Assembly (NCBI GenBank): GCA_023374025.1
Contig: SIJG01000069.1
Span: forward strand, 271,594 to 335,593
Length of the DNA stretch: 64,000 nucleotides
Direction: 5' to 3'
DNA from: Heterodera schachtii
Lineage: Eukaryota > Nematoda > Chromadorea > Rhabditida > Heteroderidae
Shown here: positions 58,240-64,000 of the stretch, piece after piece
Numbering within the stretch: position 1 is the stretch's first letter
Layout of the letters: each line of letters begins with the position of its first letter
Made by a program: the position numbers and the translations under genes
The notes under the pieces: model-generated
What the model saw: only the letters and a program-made list of their open reading frames with translations
Databases searched by the model: none
What the model was told of the DNA's origin: nothing

Positions 58240-60497
58240 TACCTTGAATTGTTCTTATCATTAACAAATCTCTATTTATATTAATTTTCTTTAAAGTTAT
58301 CTTTTATAAGCAGCCGAAGTAAATTTTAAAAAATTGCTGCAAAATTAATAATTTATTTTTCGAGCTTTGCATTATATTTAGTTTTTTTTTATACTTCCAC
58401 GTCGCGTCGCGCCCTGTTGTACTCGGATCTCAGTTTCTTTTTTAATATTTATGGCCATATTTTGCGATTTTATATCCATATTTTTCGACCTTATTAATTG
58501 CCTATAAAAATGTTTAGTTTTATTTTGATTTCTTTCAACTTAGTATATGTATTTAGTTACAATCATAATTATAAAGGCATTTGCACCTTGGCTCAGTATT
58601 TTTTCTTTTTTGAATCATAGTTCAAATTAAATGTAAAAATATTTTAATTAATTTAGAGTGATTTTTAAATTGTATATTTCCCTATTTTCCTGGATTAATT
58701 TTCAGGGTATTTTGTCATTATTTAGATTTTAAAAAGATTTTTTATATTTAAAATTTTAATAATCTAATTAAATGGTGTTTTTAAAAAAGAAAATCATGCT
58801 GAATATTTTAAATCATAAAACATTTTTCTCGACGAACTGAACGAATTTTTTTGAAGTTGTTTGACAATGGTTTTATCGTCTTTTGGTGAATATTTACCGA
58901 CATTTATAATATATTTATTCTTAATTTCTTTAAACATTGTATATTTAAAATTTATATTAAAATTATACCCAATTCTGATGAATATTCTAGATTTATTTGT
59001 GAATAAAATTCAACGAATCTGGAGGTGATCTTTAATTTTAATTAATTAATTATTAGAATTACAATATTAAAAAATTAAGTTCATTTTTCTGTAATTTATA
59101 TAACTGTGATTTTATATGCGCTTTTTCGATCTTATTTATCCATTTTTTGACAATTATTAATATTTTTCATTTTATTTATTATTTGTCTAAGTTTATCAGT
59201 TAAACAATTTAATAATTTTTATCTTCAAAAAAAATTATAAAATAAATATTTTTTAAATTATGAGTTTTTTGTTTATTCTATTATTTGCATATGACCTTGT
59301 ATTTTATGATTATTCTTCTTTTTTATTTTTATATTACTTAAATGAATTAATTTACTAGAGTTTGAACATTTAACTATGAGATTTTTTGGCGATTTTGGAG
59401 ATGTAGTTTTTTATATATTCTTATTATTATAAATTATTATAAATCGTAGTATTACCTTCCTTATTTGTATTATTCGTTTTAATAATTACTTTTTTATTGT
59501 AAAAAATTCTGATGTAATTTTTTATACAATAACTGCAAATTTATATTTTGTCTCTTGAGTTACTCTGTTCTTATATAGGAAAATATGCTTCTTTTTCACA
59601 AAAATAGTTGACTACATTTTAAAATAACTTAATTTGACAACATATGCCTTAAAAGTATAAATTAATTTATATAAATTTTTAATATTTAAATTCAAAAATA
59701 TCAATAAAATTTTTATCATGTTTCAGTTTTATAATTATTTCACTCGTTTAAATTTTTAAATTTGTAACTTATTCGTATACATAGTGATAAAATGTGTGAT
59801 CCCAGTGCTAAAAACTAGAGATTATTTGGTCAATTTTCTTTTTTTTATTAATTAAATTGTATAGATTATATTTATTTAAGTGGTGATTTTATCATATACT
59901 TTTATTTATAAGTTTTTAACCAACTCATGCTCCAGTTCGATCATTGATTGACCATCATTCTCGTTTGTATAGGAAGGCTTAAGAAAAATTTAGAAAATTG
60001 CCGAACATTAATTATTTCATTATGTGGACTCTGCATTATTCTGCTTGTACTCATCAGCTTGTTTAAATTTTTATCATTTTTATGTTTAATTTTATTTTTA
60101 ATTCAAAATAATTTATAAATTAAAATTTTTATTAAAAAAGTTTGACATCAAGACGCCCTTGCTCGTCATCGCTGGTCGTTCTTCATTGCTCACCGGCGGG
60201 CCGTTTCTTCTTTTTCGATACGGTTTTTGTAGCTATTTTATTATAGATTGTTTTTTATAATACAATAACGAGGCATATTTGGTATATTTTTATTATTATA
60301 TTTTGTCTTAAATTGTTCTGTTCTTATAAAGATTTTGAATTGTTGAATTAGCTAATAAATTTTAAAATAGCCTTTTTGGCTATGTATATATTTGTAAAAT
60401 GTATAATGAATTTCATTTTAATTTTATTATATCATTGAAAGTCTTCAAATTTCGAATAAAATTAATTTAGTTTTGTTTTATTATGTTCTTTTGTTTT
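58240..60497 (+). repeat. Duplicated T-rich unit, copy 2 (relative at 45,870-47,770)
   Basis: See shared landmarks at 58,309, 58,402, 58,826, 59,971 and about 60,147. The landmarks are in the same order but at wider spacing than in copy 1, with extra T-rich sequence between them. The islet at 60,147-60,230 is unusually GC-rich (CACCGGCGGGCC) and ends near a GTAGC. Confidence 0.6.
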
Positions 60498-61790
60498 AAT
60501 TTCAAGTGAAAGATAGAATATAAAGGGTAATTTAAATAAATTGTTTTTTTAATAAGAAAATAATTATGAAAATTTTTAAATCAGTAAAACATTTTTTCTC
60601 GCTGAACTGACTGAACTTTAGTGATGTTCAGAGTCATTTTTATCGACTTTTGGGTGACACATCTTGGCATTTGTTAAGAATATTTATTCTTAATTTCTTT
60701 AAACATTGTTAGTTTAAAATTTATTTAAAATTAAAAACAATTTAGATGAAATAAAAAATTATATCTTGATTTACACAGAATAAAAATTATTCACAAAATC
60801 TGGTATGATCTATAATTAAATTTATTTAATAATAAGCTTGGAATTAAAAAAATATTTTAAAAAATCTTATTTTTTCCATAATTTATATGACTTTGATTTT
60901 ATATGCATTCTTTCATTTAATTTATACAATTTTTTCTAAATTAAATATTGGTGAATAGAACAGGCATTGAACACCATATAATATCCAAATACATTATTAG
61001 ATTCATATTTAAATTTGTTGAATTCATTTATTTTCATCCTGTCTGTTTTAAAAAAATTGAATTTAATAAAATAAAATTCTTAAGTGATCGGATGAACATG
61101 GTGTAATTGACTTTTTTGATAAGCTTCAAAATTTAAGATTACATGAATTCAGATTTTTGGAAAAACTTTTTCCGATATTATGAATTTTTTTTTGAAAGTG
61201 AACCTATCATTTTGTGTCACCTATTTTCTATAAAAACTGGAAGATATTGAAGTTCAAGAAAGAAAATCTTACTTTTATCAATTAAATCTTTTTTTGTGCA
61301 TTTTTCATTGTTTTGTACAATTTCAAAAAAATTTCGTCAATTAAAAAATTCTAAAAAACTCAAATTTGGGGGTGAACCTATCATTTTGTGTCACATTGTA
61401 TATAAACTAAACAAAATTTAAAGTTATTTTCTTTTTCAAAATTTACTTTAATTTATTAAATTTGAAATTTCTTTTTTATTCTTTATAAATTTCGCAGAAT
61501 TAAGTTTAATTTTTAATATATATTGCTGTTTAATGTTTTTCTGTACATACATCTTTAAATGGTTGCTTTCCATTTTATTTTAATCTTGATGTCATAGGCC
61601 AGCATCCAATCGTTTTCGCAAGCCATCTGTTTTAATATGTTTGATAAATATTTAAATCTGGTTGCGGGCACGTGATTTTGACGCGTTTATATAAGTAATA
61701 ATTCATGGAAATTTATTAAATTTTTGAAAATTTTAGATAAATAGCTTTTAATTCTTTTTAACTTCAATTATTATGTTTTAATCTTGTTGA
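60498..61790 (+). repeat. 2.49-kb direct duplication, first copy
   Basis: Starts AATTTCAAG(T)GAAAGAT and is nearly identical to 62,991 onward, through CTCGCTGAACTGACTGAACT (60,598; 63,093), TGGTGAATAGAACAGGCATT and GGTTGCGGGCACGTGATTTT. The offset is 2,493-2,495 bp in the first part and 2,230 bp after about 61,500, because this copy has a net 265 bp extra between. Confidence 0.85.
61080..61405. mobile_element. Probable insertion specific to the first copy
   Basis: About 320 bp absent from the second copy. It contains GTGAACCTATCATTTTGTGT twice (about 61,198 and 61,372), each followed by CAC, and starts GTGATCGG. The reverse complement begins TACAATGTGACACAAAATGA. This may be a remnant of a Tc1/mariner-like or MITE element starting at TA, but clear terminal inverted repeats are not visible. 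Confidence 0.35.
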
Positions 61791-62990
61791 AGGTACTTGA
61801 TGGTATGTATTGAGCATCAAACAACAAAATTTTCCTTTTGGTACTTAATTTCAGATAACATTTTTTAAATTAATGTTTTAGAATAATTCCCAAGAAATCA
61901 AATTGATTTATCAATTTTGAAATGAGTTTATTTTTTTTAATTAGAAAACGAAATAATGAAAAATGATTTTTGTACATATATAAAACGGTAAATAGAAGTC
62001 ATTTAGTTTATATTTTTGCCAATTTATTATATTCTTTAATTTCATGTCAATTACTTTAGTACTGGCATTATCTTTTTTTGCCATTAGATTTATTTTTACG
62101 GCATATAATATATTTATTTTTCTTCTTCCTTCTACGTTTATACATCAAGCTTATTAAACGAAATTTCTTCCGAATGCCAGCCTTATTCTTTTTTGAACAT
62201 GTTTTTATAATCAAAATTTTTCATAAATTTTTAAAATTAATCTTCGTTGGAATCTTTTAAAATAAACGTTTTATTTTCTTTAGTCATATTATTTATTTAT
62301 ATATTTATTTATATTTGATACTAGTCTTATTTCTCGTTTAGTGTTTCGTGTCTTTAAATATATTTTTATTTCTTAGTTTTCTTTTTTCTGGGTGCGTTTC
62401 AAGAAATTTCTTTGTCTCCATAGTTTTATTATTCAAAATATAATATTATTATTAGTGAATAAATAAAATAGTTTCTTAAAAAAGCTTAATATCTTCATAT
62501 TTTTTTATCAAGTATATCTATTTAACGAAGTACACGAACAAAATTAATTAATTATTTCATCATTTAAGACATGGAAAATTTAAAACATGTCATATGTACA
62601 ATAATGCAAGCAATGTTTTCCATTTTTTTACACGCAATTGTTAAGCTTTTTGAAATAAATATTTATTTACTTTATATTATTAATTTTTTTTTGATTTTCT
62701 TTTGCTTTTGCTTTTACACCACATTTTTGAAAAAAAATTCTAAAATTTTTTTCCGTCATTATTTCGGGTTCTCAATTTTAGAATCTTAATATTTTCAGAA
62801 TTGCTACGTACAGTTAAAATTTCAACTCGGTCGATTAACGGGAAGTGGTCAAACTAACAAAAAATAGGGTGTCCTTATATTAATGTTATACAGTGTAATA
62901 AGAACTTTTTTTGCTATTACTTACCTCATAATTTCCTTGTCCGCTATCATTGCGTCTGACCACAGTTCATTATCAATGTCAGAAATTTTT
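61791..62990 (+). other. Spacer between the two copies of the 2.49-kb duplication
   Basis: T-rich with two small ORFs (62,078-62,260 and 62,571-62,789), both Phe/Leu/Ile/Lys-rich and unsupported. Near 62,815-62,960 there is more GC-balanced sequence (GTCGATTAACGGGAAGTGGT, GGGTGTCCTTATATTAATG), possibly a repeat fragment. Confidence 0.4.
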
Positions 62991-64000
62991 AATTTCAAGA
63001 GAAAGATGGAATATAAAGGGTAATTTAAATAAATTATTTTTTTAAAATAAGAAAATGATTATGAAAATTTTTAAATCAGTAAAACATTTTTTCTCGCTGA
63101 ACTGACTGAACTTTAGTGATGTTCAGAGTCATTTTTATCGACTTTTGGGTGACACATCTTGGCATTTGTTAAGAATATTTATTCTTAATTTCTTTAAACA
63201 TTGTTAGTTTAAAATTTATTTAAAATTAAAAACAATTTAGATGAAATAAAAAATTATATCTTGATTTACACAGAATAAAAATTATTCACAAAATCTGGTA
63301 TGATCTATAATTAAATTTATTTAATAATAAGCTTGGAATTAAAAAAATATTTTAAAAAATCTTATTTTTTCCATAATTTATATGACTTTGATTTTATATG
63401 CGTTCTTTCATTTTTATTTATCCAATTTTTTCTTAATTAAATATTGGTGAATAGAACAGGCATTGAACACCATATAATATCCAAATACATTATTAGATCA
63501 TATTTAAATTTGTTGAATTCATTTATTTTCATCCTGTCTGTTTTAAAAAAATTGAATTTGATAAAAATATAAAATTCTTATAAGTTTTTTGTTAAATAAT
63601 TTTAATTCATTAAAAAATATATTTTTCTATTATCTCATCAATTATTTGTTCATACTATTTCCTTATATAACTAAATAACTATATTTTTTTAATTTTTAAT
63701 TTTTGTATATTCTTCGTAAATTTCGCAGAATTTAGTTTATTTTTTAATATATATTGCTGTTTAATGTTTTTCTGTACCTACACCTTTAAATGGTTGCTTT
63801 CCATTTTTATTTTAATCTTGATGTCATAGGCCAACATCCAATCGTTTTCGCAAGCCATCTGTTTTAATATGTTTGATAAATATTTAAATCTGGTTGCGGG
63901 CACGTGATTTTGACGCGTTTATATAAGTAATAATTCATGGAAATTTATTAAATTTTTGAATTTTTTAGATAAATAGCTTTTAATTCTTTTTTACTTCAAT
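62991..64000 (+). repeat. 2.49-kb direct duplication, second copy (runs off the window)
   Basis: Nearly identical to 60,498-61,790 apart from the insertion. The last bases of the window still match the first copy (about 61,767). Confidence 0.85.

Larger units (their letters stand above)
54046..58240 (+). other. T-rich stretch with several splice-bounded islets
   Basis: Islets occur at 55,040-55,070 (AAG...GGTTTTGAG), 55,570-55,640 (frame VADAATHAGTENVATHQQL), 55,675-55,720 (hairpin CTGAGAC / GTCTCAG), 56,621-56,651, 57,103-57,156 and 57,215-57,262. Between them the DNA is T-rich without ORFs of normal composition. Poly-pyrimidine precedes some islets. Confidence 0.4.

Noticed and set aside
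1..64000. rRNA, snRNA, spliced-leader RNA or telomere repeats
   Set aside because: I looked for conserved cores and simple telomeric repeats and saw none; a covariance-model search would be needed to exclude diverged small RNAs.

Overview
This window is eukaryotic, most likely from an AT-rich invertebrate. It is roughly four-fifths A+T by eye, has no operons or dense ORFs, and carries an animal-type non-LTR retrotransposon (CR1/L2/Jockey-like) and a complete but broken Helitron. I cannot name the species. No full-length host protein gene with a recognisable product is visible. The only strongly protein-like ORFs belong to transposable elements.

Layout: (1) 1 to about 5.4 kb, + strand T-rich. 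(2) About 5.4 to 26.5 kb, + strand A-rich. It contains a 1,018-bp tandem duplication (9.23-11.27 kb), a 15-bp GC-rich minisatellite next to a tRNA-like B box (13.65-13.98 kb), copy A of an interspersed repeat (15.42-16.15 kb), a CCCGGGA-rich island (19.93-20.08 kb), and a decayed LINE at its right edge (23.05-26.69 kb). (3) About 26.7 to 32.0 kb, T-rich, with copy B of the interspersed repeat inverted relative to copy A. (4) 32,023-42,269, a 10,247-bp Helitron on the - strand with both termini recognisable: 5' A|TCCTATATAC, 3' hairpin then CTAG|T. It has a Rep/zinc-finger/Pif1-helicase reading frame with several breaks and a roughly 71-copy array of 62-bp units in its 5' half. (5) 42.27-64 kb, T-rich, built of diverged and recent direct duplications, with a 685-bp terminal-inverted-repeat element (45,182-45,866) that carries a tRNA-Glu-like sequence.

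The main unexplained signal is a very strong A/T strand asymmetry in long blocks, switching at about 5.4 and 26.5 kb, on paralogous segments. Segments in the A-rich block match segments in the T-rich block as reverse complements, so the A-rich block behaves like an inverted piece of the same T-rich material. Read along the T-rich strand, it is dotted with short GC-rich islets (about 20-100 bp). Several are bounded by AG at the left and GT at the right, and some recur in duplicated units at the same AG. My working hypothesis is one or more long genes, or a duplicated gene family, with tiny exons in large T-rich introns, on + in the T-rich blocks and on - in the A-rich block. A noncoding transcribed array or a purely mutational skew are real alternatives, and RNA data would decide.

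The Helitron interrupts one of these duplicated units. Without it, a pair of paralogous segments (30.64-31.05 kb and 42.46-43.11 kb) would lie about 1.57 kb apart. Both transposons look non-functional: the LINE lacks its catalytic RT aspartate motif, and the Helitron has frameshifts, a stop codon, a missing Rep tyrosine region and an Asn in the Walker B position. Several of the indels are in homopolymers, so some could be assembly errors.
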